A stretch of 45,174 nt of DNA from Nemertoderma westbladi (Eukaryota > Xenacoelomorpha > Nemertodermatida > Nemertodermatidae). Where the stretch lies: assembly GCA_032718475.1 (NCBI GenBank), contig JAUCBJ010000822.1, forward strand, positions 1-45,174, read 5' to 3'. This document shows positions 29,890 through 40,853 of the stretch, piece by piece; position 1 is the first letter of the stretch, and the number at the start of each line of letters is the position of its first letter. Position numbers and translations under genes: made by a program. The notes below the pieces were generated by a model, which was not told where the DNA came from, searched no databases, and was given only the letters and a program-made list of their open reading frames with translations.

Positions 29890-30691
29890 AGAGACCAACG
29901 TAGAGAAGTTCACCTACCAGCGACTCCACAGACCGCGGAGATCGCTTGGGACGAAGGACGAGGTGGGACGGGAGACATTGGTACTCGGCTGCGACTACTG
30001 TGGGAGACAGACCCACCAAGAAAAGAATTGCCTTTACCGGTTCCAAAAGGGAACCTTTTGTCTCTACTGCCGAGAACAAAGCCACAGGATGGGGGCGTGC
30101 CCACGGTTGCATAATCGATGTACAAAGTGCCACTTTCGGGGACACTACGGACGCGAGTGCGACTGGGTGAGCGGCGGGGAGAAGTTCACAAGGTTCGAGG
30201 AGTGGGCCGACGTCGGGGCCATGACGCGCCAGCGCATGAAGGCCCAGGAGTTTAAGTGGGGTTTCTTCCTTATCAATCAGGAGACTCACATGGAAATCAT
30301 AAAGCGGAGGCTACCGTTTACCCACCAAGAGGTAGCAACGGCGGTGTCGTACGCTGGAGTGATGAACACGCAAAGGTATCTGGACAGGTGGACGCCAGAG
30401 AACCGAAGAGAGTTTAGGGATTTCTTGGCGGAGCACGTACCAAAGGCAATGAAAATGATCCTATGGGACGCCACCAGAGGGAGACAACCGGGCCACTCTG
30501 AGGGGCCACCGGCGAAGCGATATCGGGCACTAATAACACCAGCGCCCAAGGAGCCAACGACCGGGATCAGCAGGGAGGTGGCGGCGAAGGTCCGAAAGCA
30601 GAAGGCGGATGATGCCAGAGGAATGGTGATAACCAAGAAACGACCCAGGGAAGAGGACGCCAGGGGGAACTATCCCCAGAGGAACAGATAG
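29780..30691 (+). CDS. Triple CCHC zinc-knuckle protein of the BEL element
   Basis: The frame opens after TGA 29738; the first ATG is at 29780 (a GTG at 29747 is also possible), giving about 303 residues to TAG 30689-30691. It overlaps the preceding ORF by 110 bases in the +1 frame. Three perfect C-x2-C-x4-H-x4-C knuckles follow in series: CDYCGRQTHQEKNC (near 29987), CLYCREQSHRMGAC (near 30059) and CTKCHFRGHYGREC (near 30122). A helical region (FEEWADVGAMTRQRM and on) and a Lys/Arg-rich tail complete it. Knuckles of this kind bind single-stranded nucleic acid. It may act with the exonuclease-like partner, or be translated as a fusion by frameshift. It is distinct from the Gag knuckle at 22619. 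Confidence 0.75.
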   Translation: MDFAGSIIRLGEQPGTAPRIVFGETMPERGGEIDVDRETNVEKFTYQRLHRPRRSLGTKDEVGRETLVLGCDYCGRQTHQEKNCLYRFQKGTFCLYCREQSHRMGACPRLHNRCTKCHFRGHYGRECDWVSGGEKFTRFEEWADVGAMTRQRMKAQEFKWGFFLINQETHMEIIKRRLPFTHQEVATAVSYAGVMNTQRYLDRWTPENRREFRDFLAEHVPKAMKMILWDATRGRQPGHSEGPPAKRYRALITPAPKEPTTGISREVAAKVRKQKADDARGMVITKKRPREEDARGNYPQRNR

Positions 30692-31394
30692 GTTCCCAGA
30701 GTCGAGGGAGAGAGACTGGAACTTGGACGTGGTACGCCTGGAAGGCGCCGCGTGGGACGTACGAATTATTAAGTACAAATTCAATTAATGCAAATAATCA
30801 TATAAGTGCAATTTGTATGTACTGATGTGATTAGTAATCTACGAATATACGCTGGGAGTAAGTACTATAGTCATACAACCTTTCTCAATTAGCTACTGGG
30901 ACTGGGGGGTAAACTGACTATGGCACTATGGACGAGACACCAGACAATTTCACACTTCTTGAGTGCGACGGCACAAGAGGGGGGGGGGGGAGATTCGTCA
31001 GAAGGGATGAGGTAGTCAGAGTAGGGTTGAGGGACAGAGTAGTAGGTGCGAAGTGCGGAGAGCGTGCGGACGCAATTCTAGTGTGGGGGGGGGGAGAATA
31101 AGAGGCTGAGTGAGGGACGAGGAGGTCCGAGTGTATGAGAGAGTTAGGGTGAGAGTGAAGAGGAGATAGGGCGGAAGTGTTGGGGAAACAAAAGTTGCGT
31201 GAGAGGTGAGCGCGATCGGCCCGACATGAGACGCCAGGCACACAGGGTAGCGTTATCATACCCATAGGGGGCAGCCTGGAAAGCCGACTCTGAGAGAAAA
31301 GAATTCCACCCCACACCCGATACTAGATCGGGATCCAGCGGGATTGTAGCGCACTTTTTTGGTTGATGCTATCTTCTTACCGGGAAGATAGCAT
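30692..31394 (+). other. BEL 3' non-coding region
   Basis: No supported ORF. G-runs occur near 30979 and 31085. Minus-strand open frames here are shadows of the purine-rich strand. Confidence 0.6.
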
Positions 31395-31403
31395 GGGGGG
31401 GAG
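31395..31403 (+). promoter_or_regulatory. Polypurine tract for plus-strand priming
   Basis: GGGGGGGAG abuts the 3' LTR, the place and composition expected of the plus-strand primer of an LTR retrotransposon. Confidence 0.8.
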
Positions 31404-31940
31404 TGTTAGCTTATTCAATCCCGCTAACACCCCATAAAGTTATAAGCCGATAAGCAATATTGGGAGCCACGAGATTGGATAATTAACCAACTCGTGCCAT
31501 CCCAATAAGAATGGGAAGGAAGCACACAATAGAGGGTCAGGGGCCAAACCCCTAACCCAGAGAGAATAGGTGGAGTGAACGGGAACACTCCAAAGGGCGC
31601 CAACAAGGGTATCAACCAATCAGAGGGGGGCAAGGCATCGATTAGGTAGTAATTAGGCCAACCGTGCAATATAACCAGTAACCCAATATCAGTAATTCAG
31701 TTATCTCAGTGCAGTAGTGCTAGTATAGGTTAGTTAGTTTAGATAGGGGAGCACGGGACTTTAGTTACCGTATCCCGCCTTCCATATATTATACTATCAT
31801 CAGATCATATCTATATCTTATACCAATTATATACAGCGAACATCAGAACTCATTTACCGTTTCCATTTACTCTTTACACACGGCGGGGACGCGTAAGCTA
31901 AACACCGGATAAACCGGGATCCCTCCTGGATCCCGTCACA
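31404..31940 (+). repeat. 3' LTR of the BEL element
   Basis: Same length as the 5' LTR and identical apart from 31893 (G here, A at 18023). Its terminal hairpin is at 31915-31935. Followed by the CTTAT duplication. Confidence 0.95.
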
Positions 31941-32190
31941 CTTATCTAAATCATTCCAGCCTGGAACTGTTTTTTGTTTGACTTACTAATTGAGCGTTTG
32001 GGTAATGATGTCTGACCTGCATTTTTGATAGCGGCAATAATAAATATCATTGTATAAATTATCTATTGCACCAAATTGATTTAGGTATAATTTCTGCAAT
32101 AAAACCGAATAGTTTTTGTCATTTTTAGAAGAATGATTTGAGATTCCAACATGCTCCTTGACATTGCCATTATCATTGCAATCCATTAAT
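31941..32190 (-). pseudogene. LINE-C upstream part, minus strand
   Basis: Minus-strand translation continues LINE-C: a short open frame 31986-32186, two adjacent stops (TAG, TAA) and then a PGWND block that leads in frame across the BEL junction into the region before the RT. The PGWN block is typical of CR1/L2-like linker sequence between endonuclease and RT. Upstream of about 32190 I see no endonuclease, so the element is probably 5'-truncated there. Confidence 0.65.
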
Positions 32191-33238
32191 TAACATAATA
32201 GGTAGGCAATCAGAGTTGCTGTCTATGAGCAAAGGAGCATACCCAGCTATTATGAGTAATATTAATATGCTTAATCGTAATTTAGCGTTTGTTCTATACC
32301 AGTAAAAATTTATCTTTTTCGTAGTTTTTGTTACAACTTTTATTGTAATGCACTTTGGGCTGATAAATTCTTTTTCAATCGTTTAAGAGTTGCATACAAT
32401 ATTGTTAGGCGTCTATTCAACTTTAAATATGACGATAGTGCAAGTGGAATGTTCACTGCTTTGCGCTTAAACTCATTTGTTCATATAAGACGATTCTCCC
32501 TTGCCAGTCTTTTTAACCCCTTAAACCTTTTAATTTATTTAATGTTTAATACGTGCATCGAGTCTTCACCTATTTATGGGACTTTTGTTTCACTAACGTC
32601 TTAGTTTTGCATTTATATTCATATTATTAAAATTATATCAATTGTGTTTTTTGCTGTGCTATAATTAACTTGTTAATATAAGGTGCAGTAGGTTTAACTA
32701 GATATGGATCAGTATTACTATTAAGATTACATTTTAAATTTTAAACTTGATCTGGATTAAATAAATAAATAAAAAAATAATTAAAAAAGGACGATCATGC
32801 ATTTTTAAAATGTCCAAAAACTAGATGTAACAAACTATCTGACTTTATGTTCAATTTTTCCAGCCATCAGTGTAATAACTGAATGCATGCAGTGTTTTAG
32901 TGTTTTATAAACACTCAACATATATAATTGAGCAATTGATTATTCTGGAATATATCTTTGTTGCTTTACTTTAATTTATGTTAATGTATGCTATCGGTAA
33001 TCATTATTAGCCTGATTTGGTGAAAACTTTGAAAATATTAAAAACAGTGCAATGCATCGCCAATAAACATATATATTACTGGTGACGACGACAATAACAC
33101 TAAATATGTCATCTTTAGATTCAACAAAATGTGAAGTACGTGAAGGAAAATATAATTATGAAAAATAACTAAGTTACTCCGCCTCCAACGGGGTAATTAA
33201 TACTCAATGGTATATACAACAATAACAACGATACACAC
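32191..33238. other. No gene seen
   Basis: Very AT-rich spacer with A-rich run 32757-32787. Nothing supported. Confidence 0.5.
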
Positions 33239-33735
33239 TAAGGCCCCCCTCACACGGAGCAACTTGTTTCTGCAACTTGTTTCTGAAACTTGTTGCTGGA
33301 CCCCCTCACACACAGAAACAAGTTGCTGCTACTTGTTTCTGCAACTTGTTTCCGAAACTTGTTTCAGCAACTTGTTGCTGGACCCCCTCACACACAGAAA
33401 CTTGTTGCTCAAGAAAATAACAATTATTTCAAAACGAATAGCTAACATTTCCAGTCATTTATATATAATATCAAATCACTCAATTTATCGAATATTAGCT
33501 CTAATCTAAAAATTTGATTTAAAAAAGGTTTTTTAAAAAGTTGCTGGGTATATAACTTCACACACAGAAATAAGTTTCGGAAACAAGTTGCAGAAACTTG
33601 TTGCTGGAGTCCTCACACACAGAAACAAGTTTCGGAAACAAGTTGCAGCAACAAGTTTCTGTGTGTGAGGGGGTCCAGCAACAAGTTACAGAAACAAGTT
33701 GCAGAAACAAGTTGCTCCGTGTGAGGGGGGCCTTA
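33239..33735. mobile_element. Tc1/mariner-like MITE with long imperfect inverted repeats
   Basis: A 497-bp element flanked by TA. Arms of at least 75 bp (33239-33313 and 33661-33735) are inverted repeats with one mismatch. They start AGGCCCCCCTCACAC and are filled with AACTTGTTTCTG / AACTTGTTGCTG words. The inverted similarity continues inward with more mismatches. The open frames inside it are arm artefacts; there is no transposase. Confidence 0.75.
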
Positions 33736-35265
33736 CAGTAGTATATTATACGATAAAAAAATATGGCCAAGGCAAAAGAAAAATTGCTTTCAATTCAATT
33801 CGATAAGAGCCCCTGGTTAATCCTAAACCTCAGAGATTCGATATCCGAGCTATATGGCTGATTGAAAAGTTTCTCACCAATATATGAATAGCTGAAACAA
33901 TGGTCTTGCCAGTTGCATCAATAATACTGACACTGACTTCGTTACTGGTACTGTTTACTGGCTTCTAACATGCAATTATGAAGTCTTTAACACATCAAAA
34001 ATCGATCCATCGTTTTCAAACATGCATTCATTAATTTATCCTAACGCCTTACGAATTCAATTGCATGACTTTTTAAAAATAATTAACTCCTTTGTCTTGT
34101 CGACCAGCAGAAACTCGCGGGTTATGGTGTAGAATAATTTCTTCGTCCCAGAAAGATGTGAGTAGCAGTAATTTATACACAAATTACGACTGAAATTAAA
34201 GATATTAAGAAATGAGGAAGGCCATTCAAATATGACGCCCCTGCTACACAGGGAGCAACAAAGATTTATATCTCCCTGATCGTGTCAAGGGTATAGAATC
34301 CATGAATTAATAATCACCAATTTTATTTGTTTCTGATATGAACATTACGAAGACACTTGATATTTTCTGTAGCAGCAATATCACGGTCTATCACCACCTT
34401 AGTCGACATTTATTAATTAATTTGTTTCTCATAATCAGTAATGCTATAGAAGTTATCACATAATTATTATTTATCTTGTAAATAATTGTCATGACAAACA
34501 AACAACCTTTGTAATCTTCTCGGACTGCACTGATGTGTTTTGCAGTGCATTAAAATTCGTACAATTATTTCTCTGTTAGGTTAGGCGTTAAACATAGCAG
34601 ATATCATACTAATTGGCAAACGATACTGATATAACTATTAAACATTGCTCGCTGAATATAAATTAGTTTCTAATATGCACTGCCGTAAATTATAATAAAT
34701 TTTTTGTAAATTATTACCTTTAAGGGTTTGTCATGTGTACTTACCGCTATATTACATGGTGTTGGGTTGTAGAGGAAGCTGATAATACATCCTAGTCGTG
34801 TAGGCCGATGTGTGTATGTGTGTAATACCGGTAAATTACAACTTACATTCTAATTCAGTAATTTATGCACCAGTGTAAGTTGTCCTATGATAGTGATTGT
34901 GATTATGCTGTGCAGAGCATAGCATAACATGATGATCCACCTTCACATTACTCTATTGTCACTGTCTACCTCATTCCGGTTTGAAGCAAATTATAATTCA
35001 ATCCAGTTGCTAAGGTTTATTTTACTAAACCTGCCTGCCTGGCTTGATACAAATATAAAAAAAACCACTCATATTGTGGTTGGCCAAACAATCAATGACA
35101 TATCAATGATATACTTATTAATCACAAAGAGCCTCATCGGTTATGATTAGCCATGGTCAGAAAATAAGCTAATAATAATATTGAAGAATAACGTTTGAAA
35201 TTGTAAGACACCCTATTTAACTGTCTTAAAATATTAAAAGTATTTGCATGTTATGCTTTAGCATT
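33736..35265. other. No gene seen
   Basis: AT-rich, apparently single-copy spacer. A 73-residue open frame at 34929 has no domain and no supporting signal. Confidence 0.45.
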
Positions 35266-35269
35266 AGAT

Positions 35270-35520
35270 AGTAGATCCAGTACTCCTATATAAGTGTTCA
35301 GGCTGGGCTCTAACTGCAGAGGATACTAAATCTCTGGATGGCATTTATGCAAGAATGCTACGCCGTGTACATTGTGTCTAGTACAATGTGCACATCTCCA
35401 ATAAGACCATATTCAGCATTGGCGGTATCTCAATAGTCTCCTCAAGTTTCACACTTGTATATAAAGCCGCCTCCGCTTCGCAGGACATTGCTTTCGCCGC
35501 AAGTGATAAGCCCTCATAGC
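35270..35520 (+). pseudogene. LINE-D C-terminal fragment, degenerate
   Basis: Parallel to 13870-14100: GGGCTCTAAC, CTAAATCTCTGGATGGCA, AAGAATGCTACGCCG and CGCAGGACATTGCTTTCGCCG words are shared in order. Several stops (for example TAG after the CGTTGTGTC-like word) and indels show it is older than the copy at 13788. Confidence 0.75.
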
Positions 35521-36239
35521 ATTCTCAATGCACGCTGCATCACAGCAAGCCAATTGTAGATTGTATGATGGTGGCACGAAGTTTTTGTTAAGGTATCACA
35601 TAGCATCTCTATGTGCAGCTCCAATGCAGCAGGCCGATTTTAGATCCTTGCTTCCCTGTATGCGTTGTGTTTATTTTTAGTGTTTATATTTAATATTTAT
35701 TTGAAATAAAGTTATTGTAAAGAAATGGACTGGTGAATGTTTTAATGCCAATCAACACCGGCGTTAATATCCTGGTATTTTAAATTGCCATAATTGATTA
35801 ATGCTGCAAGACACATTGGTTTCTACTTATTAATTAACGATGGATGAAGAAGCACCAGCAGCAGGTATGTCAGTCTACTCTATTCTATATTGATGAGTAA
35901 TATTCACTAATTATTACATAAATATATATAATTGTAATAATACATGTTAAACACCAGCCGATAGTAAGGTACAATACGAATAGCTCTGGTTATACATCGT
36001 CTGGAATATTGGTGTCGTAATTCAGTGTCACCTGTTTGTATCGATGGAAAGCTAGCCATATATGGATTCCCACCCCGTAATAATTCCCATATACCATAAT
36101 TTCCGTACCACAAGTTTTATTTATTTTTTACACCTATTGTGTCACATTGTACGCCAATGTTATGTATGGTCATGAAGTTTTATTCTAGAATACTATATGC
36201 GCATTGTTTACATGATTTAGCTAGACATTTTGTACAATA
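35521..36239. other. Mostly featureless; one possible short host exon
   Basis: At 35840-35864 a 25-nt segment ATGGATGAAGAAGCACCAGC... is followed by the donor-like GGTATGT, which could be a first coding exon. A 25-nt match to start plus donor is weak, and no partner exon is visible. Confidence 0.3.
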
Positions 36240-36875
36240 CCTTGGTTAATAACTTGGCCATTATTTTAACATCTCTACACAACAAACACGGTTCAAAGGA
36301 CTTACTATACAATTTCGAAAAAACACAAAACTACGCCCTACGAAAAATTGACGATATTTACAATAAGGGACAGTACGGGATCCAAATTACGCAAGCAAGG
36401 TAAAATGCCACTACTATCAGCCGTCCGAGAATACCACAGTCTAATATTTTTCTTTAACTACATAAAAACACTATCAAAGCCATTTCGACATTTAGATTTA
36501 CCTTTTTTACAAAAAATTCACTAAAAATAAATAGTCGCACAAATAACATAAATATATCGAAAACACAAAATAGATATGGCTTTGACAGTATAGTTGTCAT
36601 CAGTATCATAAAATTATGGAATGCGCTACCTACTAATATTTCAAATTGCTCAGATTACAAAATATATCGGAAAATAATACAAAAAAACATCTTAATTAAC
36701 AAAATACACAAGAGGCGTAACTTGAGAATTGTATTGCATCTTAATTGATCATTTGTGCTATTTGTAAATATAAGTATTTATGTATGAATAGTTACTTTGA
36801 GCTTATATGTGTGAGTGTTGTATGTGTGTGATTGATGGGTGGTGTGCATATAATAACACTAGTTAACTTCAATAT
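36240..36875 (+). pseudogene. LINE-B-related 3' fragment
   Basis: Translation holds ILTSLHNKHG, a LLYNFEKTQNYALR block and SLIFFFNYIKTLSKPF, the counterparts of LINE-B at about 9690-9900. Frameshifts and stops are present. The 3' UTR has the same TG-rich style. Truncated at the 5' side within the C-terminal domain. Confidence 0.75.
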
Positions 36876-37131
36876 CTATCTTTATTGAACTGTTATTTGT
36901 TATTTTGTACGGATATTTTGTACGAGTAACTATTATTTCGTCCAAGGACTGTTATAACGTCCGAGGCGAAGCCGAGGACTTATAACACGTCGTCCTTATA
37001 ACACGTTTTACCTCGGACGTGTTATAAGTCCTCGGCTTCGCCTCGGACGTTATAACAGTCCTTGGACGAAATAATAGTTACTCGTACAAAATATCCGTAC
37101 AAAATAACAAATAACAGTTCAATAAAGATAG
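36876..37131. repeat. 116-bp perfect palindrome with 24-bp spacer
   Basis: Arm 36876-36991 is the exact reverse complement of arm 37016-37131; the spacer is 37 percent GC. The inner arms hold CCTCGGCTTCGCCTCGG. Arms pair without a single mismatch over 116 positions. No coding; probably a foldback element or a freshly inverted duplication. Confidence 0.93.
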
Positions 37132-37203
37132 TTGTCTCCCCTAAATCCCGTAATAATTCCTATATATCAAAACACCTTTACTACGGGATTTAGGGGAGAC
37201 AAC
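37131..37203. repeat. 22-bp perfect inverted repeat adjoining the palindrome
   Basis: GTTGTCTCCCCTAAATCCCG with two further bases at 37131-37152, and its exact reverse complement at 37182-37203, loop of 29. It shares its first base with the end of the 116-bp palindrome. Confidence 0.9.
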
Positions 37204-37212
37204 ATACTTTAT

Positions 37213-37623
37213 TACACCATGTCCCGTAATATAAGTGTCATTTTCTAATGACACGGACCCCCCACCCCCCCCCCCCCCCCTAGATTTTTCTACAAATCTT
37301 TATCATATTGCTTGAAATTTGAAACACAACTAGTTCCACTCACCGTCGATGACCCCATGAAGCCGGAATTTTTTATTTTGACTTTAATTTTTTTATAAGC
37401 TTTTAAAAAAGTGTCTTTTGCGAAATTGCACCCTCCGTATCGTGGCCATTCTTCACATTAGTTGTAATTGGGATATATATAATTGGTATATATATAATAT
37501 CATTGGAAAGCTTGCGTTCCAAGGATTCCAAATATGTAACAATATCTGAATTTCGTTGAGAAACAGCTGAGATATAGGCGTTCAAAGATTGCATGAAGTA
37601 TTGTTCGCTGAAGGCCATTTATT
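37213..37623. repeat. Left arm of a large inverted repeat
   Basis: The reverse complement of this 411-bp segment is found at 44690-45055, with small indels (a poly-C of 16 at 37265-37280 and a TATATA insertion near 37475). Shared ends: TACACCATG outside and GGCCATTTATT inside. A hairpin GTGTCATT-TTCT-AATGACAC is at 37235-37254. Confidence 0.88.
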
Positions 37624-37624
37624 C

Positions 37625-37768
37625 TATTTAATAAATACACGATGTTCTGGAACATTTTGTTTAAGTATGAATAGCTATGCAATAGATTTATTGGATAGGA
37701 ATACCGCTGTTGCCAGCCAACTTATAAAATAAATAACACATTCTAGAATTTTGTGTATTTATTAAATA
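37625..37768. repeat. Small foldback with 16-bp arms
   Basis: TATTTAATAAATACAC at 37625-37640 is the reverse complement of 37753-37768; similarity continues inward for about 20 bases with mismatches. Probably a short MITE relic. Confidence 0.65.
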
Positions 37769-37806
37769 CTAGAAAGCCTGTGGCCCTTCGGGCCACAGCT
37801 TTCTAG
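37769..37806. other. Head hairpin of Helentron-like unit 1
   Basis: CTAGAAAG-C-CTGTGGCCC-TTC-GGGCCACAG-CTTTCTAG, a near-perfect 17-bp stem with a bulged C. The same hairpin opens unit 2 at 40854-40891 and, truncated to its last half, unit 3 at 42771. Confidence 0.85.
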
Positions 37807-38139
37807 TGCACGTGCAGATGATATATGAATATGTGTGGGAGATTTGAGAACTGCATACGGAACAGACACCATCATTAAATAAAACACCACCCCCATAAGA
37901 GATAACTGTCAAGTTTCAACTTTAGGCAGATTGTAAATAACAAAATTTCCAGAAAATGATCACTTTCAGATCCACCCTCTACCTGCGGACTGGTGAAATG
38001 CAGACGGCGCTGCAGTTTGGTAAAGATGGGGTTTATGGTGAAGTAAAATGCCTGCCTTTCAAGTTTCAGCTTAAACAGATTGTAAATAACAAAATTGATG
38101 TAGATGTTCACATTCAGACATTTCACCCTCTAGCGGTAG

Positions 38140-38930
38140 ACTGAAGAACTGTGGACGACTCTGGGACTCCGTAAAGATACAGAATATGCTGTAGTAGGTA
38201 GATTCCTGCCAAGTTCCAGCTCAATAGGATTAAAAAGAACCAAATGGGATGAGGTGTTCACTATCAGATATGTCGCCCTCTAGCGGCAGATGGGGGGACT
38301 GTATACAACTCTGTGACTCCGTAAAGGTACAGCCTATGCTGTAGTAGATGCCTACCAAGTTTCAGTCTAAACCGTTAGTAAATAACAAAGTTGGAGAAGA
38401 TGTTAACTTTCAGACATTTCACCCTCTAGCGGTAGACTGGGGAAGTGAATAGGATTCTGCAACCCCGTAAAGATACAGCCTATGATGTAGTAGATACCAA
38501 CCAAGTTTCAGCTCAAAATGATTAAAAAGAACCAAATGGGATGAGGTGTTCACTATCAGATATGTCGCCCTCTAGCGGCAGATGGGGGGACTGTATACAA
38601 CTCTGTAACTCCGTAAAGGTACAGCCTATGCTGTAGTAGATGCCTACCAAGTTTCAGTCTAAACCGTTAGTAAATAACAAAGTTGGAGAAGATGTTAACT
38701 TTCAGACAATTCGCCCTCTAGCGGCTGACTGTGGAACTGTAGACGACTCTACTACTCCGCAAAGATATAGCCTATGCTATAGTAGATGCCTACCAAGTTT
38801 CAGTCTAAAAGGATTGTAAATAACAAAGTTGGAGGAGATGTTAACTTTCATACATTTCGCCCTCTAGCGGCAGACGCGGGTAATGTAGACAACTCTGCGC
38901 GACTCAGTAAAGATATAGCTCTATAATTCT
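38140..38930. repeat. About 148-bp tandem repeats, block 1
   Basis: Five to six units, each with AGTTTCAG..., AACAAAGTTGGAGAAGATG and a GCCCTCTAGCGG-type word. The words fall at about 38122, 38269, 38419, 38566, 38712 and 38859. Confidence 0.9.
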
Positions 38931-39021
38931 AGTTCACAAGCCTATTCACCATTCCAAACATTAGATTAATTAATTAACTTAACTTAACAAAACGTCACAT
39001 GATTGAGTGTTCTCTCAAACA

Positions 39022-39289
39022 GTGTCGCAGTGTCCGAGTGGATACGGCGCCTGAACTGCTTACACAATAGTGTTTGGTGGTGCAGGTTCGAATCCGACTA
39101 AAGGCTGTATAAATTTCGCACTGTTGTGTCCCTAGACAAGACACTTTAGACATTAGTGCCTACGCCAACCCAGCGGTATAATGGGAACCTAGCTTTGCTG
39201 GGGTAATGATAATAAAAGCGCTTTGAGTATGCTGAGCGTAGAAAAGCGCTATATAAATAACCAATATTATTATTATTATTATTATTATA
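39022..39289 (+). mobile_element. tRNA-derived SINE with (TTA)n tail inside the tandem array
   Basis: A-box-like TGTCCGAGTGG at 39031-39041 and perfect B-box GGTTCGAATCC at 39085-39095. A 3' domain with ACAAGACACTTTA and AGCGCTATATAAAT follows, words common to a widespread invertebrate/fish SINE tail, then (TTA)n at 39264-39288. It has no clean acceptor stem. Inserted between repeat units. Confidence 0.75.
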
Positions 39290-39309
39290 AAGAAAAGGAT
39301 TGAAGCTGT

Positions 39310-40560
39310 TTTACTTTTCAAATATCTACATACTACGTACAACATAAGGCTAAGGTTGTATTAAAGTAGATAAATACCTGCCAAGTATCATTTCCAAAGG
39401 ATTACAAATAGTAAAAATATGCAAGAAGGTTAAACTGTAGAACTGCAGGTGGTTATCATCCTCATAAACACAACCTATAGTTTATTTAGTTTAGTAGGTA
39501 GTGCACAGTACTTTTAGATCGCTGCCAAGAATAAACTCTAAAGAATTTAAATGGGAGAAGGATTTCACTTTCAGACAATTCGTCCCCTAGTGGCGGACTG
39601 GAGAACTGCAGACTGGTCAACGTCCTTCCCAAAGACGCAGCTTATGATGTAGTACAGTAGACCTCTGCCAAGTATCAGCCTAAAAGCATTTTTAGTAAAT
39701 AAATGTGAGAATGTTTTCACTTTTCAGACATTTCGCACCCTCTAGCAGTATACTGGAGAACTGCAGACTGGTTAGCATCCGCCCCAAACACACAGCCTAT
39801 GGTGTAGTATACCTTTCCCAAGTATAAAAAAAAGCATTAGAAACAACGAAATGGGAGAAGGTTTTCATTTCAGACATTTCACCCTCTAGCGGCAGACTGA
39901 GGAATTGCAGATTGGTCAGAGTTGTCCACAAAAACGCAGTCTATGGTGTAGTAGACCTCTGCCAAGTATCAGCCTAAAAGTATTATAAACAACGAAATGG
40001 TATAAGGTTTTCACTTTCAGATATTTCGCCCCCTAGCGGCCGAATGGAGAACTGCAGGTAGTTGGGCGTCCTCCACAGACACACACCATATGGTGTAATA
40101 CACATCTGCCAAGTGTCAGCCTAAAAGCATTATTAATAACGAAATGGGATAAGGTTTTCACTTTCAGACATTTGGCCCCCTAGCGGTAGACTGGAGAAAT
40201 GCAGACTGATTCTAGCTCGTCCCCAAACACGCTGTATGGTGTAGTAGACCTCTGCCAAGTATCAGCAAAAAAGCATTATAAACAAAGAAATGGGATAAGG
40301 TTTTCACTTTCAGATATTTCTCCCCCTAGCGGCAGACTGGGGAATTGCAGATTGGTCAGCATCCTCCCCAAACACACAGCCTATGGTGTAGAAGACCTCT
40401 GCCATGTATCAGCTAAAAGGCTTTAATAATAACGAAATGGGAGATGTTTTCAGTTTCGGATATTTCGCCCCCTAGCGGCAGACTGGAGAACTGCAGATTG
40501 ATCAGTGTCCTCCCAAACACACAGTCTATGGTCGGGAACAGATCTGCAAAGTATCATTTA
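39310..40560. repeat. About 148-bp tandem repeats, block 2 (diverged subtype)
   Basis: Seven to eight units with CGCCCCCTAGCGG-type words at about 39581, 39735, 39880, 40028, 40173, 40321 and 40469. The linkers differ from block 1 (CACACAGCCTATGGTGTAG, GGTTTTCACTTTCAG) but align with it. Confidence 0.88.
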
Positions 40561-40800
40561 GAACAGATTAAGTCTGGTATCAAAAAGTAGCATAATAGTC
40601 GAGACCCAACATGTAGAGTGACAGAATGAACTGCTAGGCCTACTGCGCTACCGGTACCAAATTCACGAAATCTGCATTCACGCAAACAAACGCGTAAAAT
40701 AAGACTCGAGATAGCGACAGTGCACGTGCTCGTGACGAGAGCTTTCGTTCGATGTATCGCGAGCTCAGATTGGTGCTTGTGTGTAGAAACGTATAGCTTG

Positions 40801-40832
<32 letters not shown>

Positions 40833-40853
40833 CATGATATTTATATATATAGA

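Larger units (their letters stand above)
17534..31940 (+). mobile_element. Complete BEL/Pao LTR retrotransposon, 14.4 kb
   Basis: Bounded by 537-bp LTRs in direct orientation and a 5-bp duplication. Order: LTR, leader ORF, Asn-rich/repeat Gag part, Gag (DUF1759-like)-protease-RT-RNase H, integrase, hairpin array, layered palindrome, exonuclease-like ORF, zinc-knuckle ORF, polypurine tract, LTR. The PR-RT-RH-IN order, the DUF1759/DUF1758-type Gag and protease and the C-terminal integrase tail mark it as BEL/Pao. It is roughly double the usual 5-9 kb. LTRs differ at one base (18023 A, 31893 G), so insertion is recent. The pol reading frame has two +1 breaks. Inserted in LINE-C, opposite strand. 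Confidence 0.95.
37769..40853. mobile_element. Helentron-like non-autonomous unit 1
   Basis: Order: head hairpin; about 330-bp head (37807-38140); about 148-bp repeats (38140-38930); SINE; more repeats of a diverged subtype (39310-40560); 290 bp of tail; (GACA)n at 40801-40832; end at ATATATATAGA. Head hairpin, central tandem array and microsatellite before a fixed end are the layout of 'pearl'/HINE non-autonomous Helentrons. No Rep/helicase is present. Unit 2 begins at once after. Confidence 0.6.

Noticed and set aside
28171-30691. Envelope gene of the BEL element
   Set aside because: Neither ORF has a signal peptide, membrane anchor, or Cys-rich ectodomain; motifs point to a nuclease-like protein and a zinc-knuckle protein.
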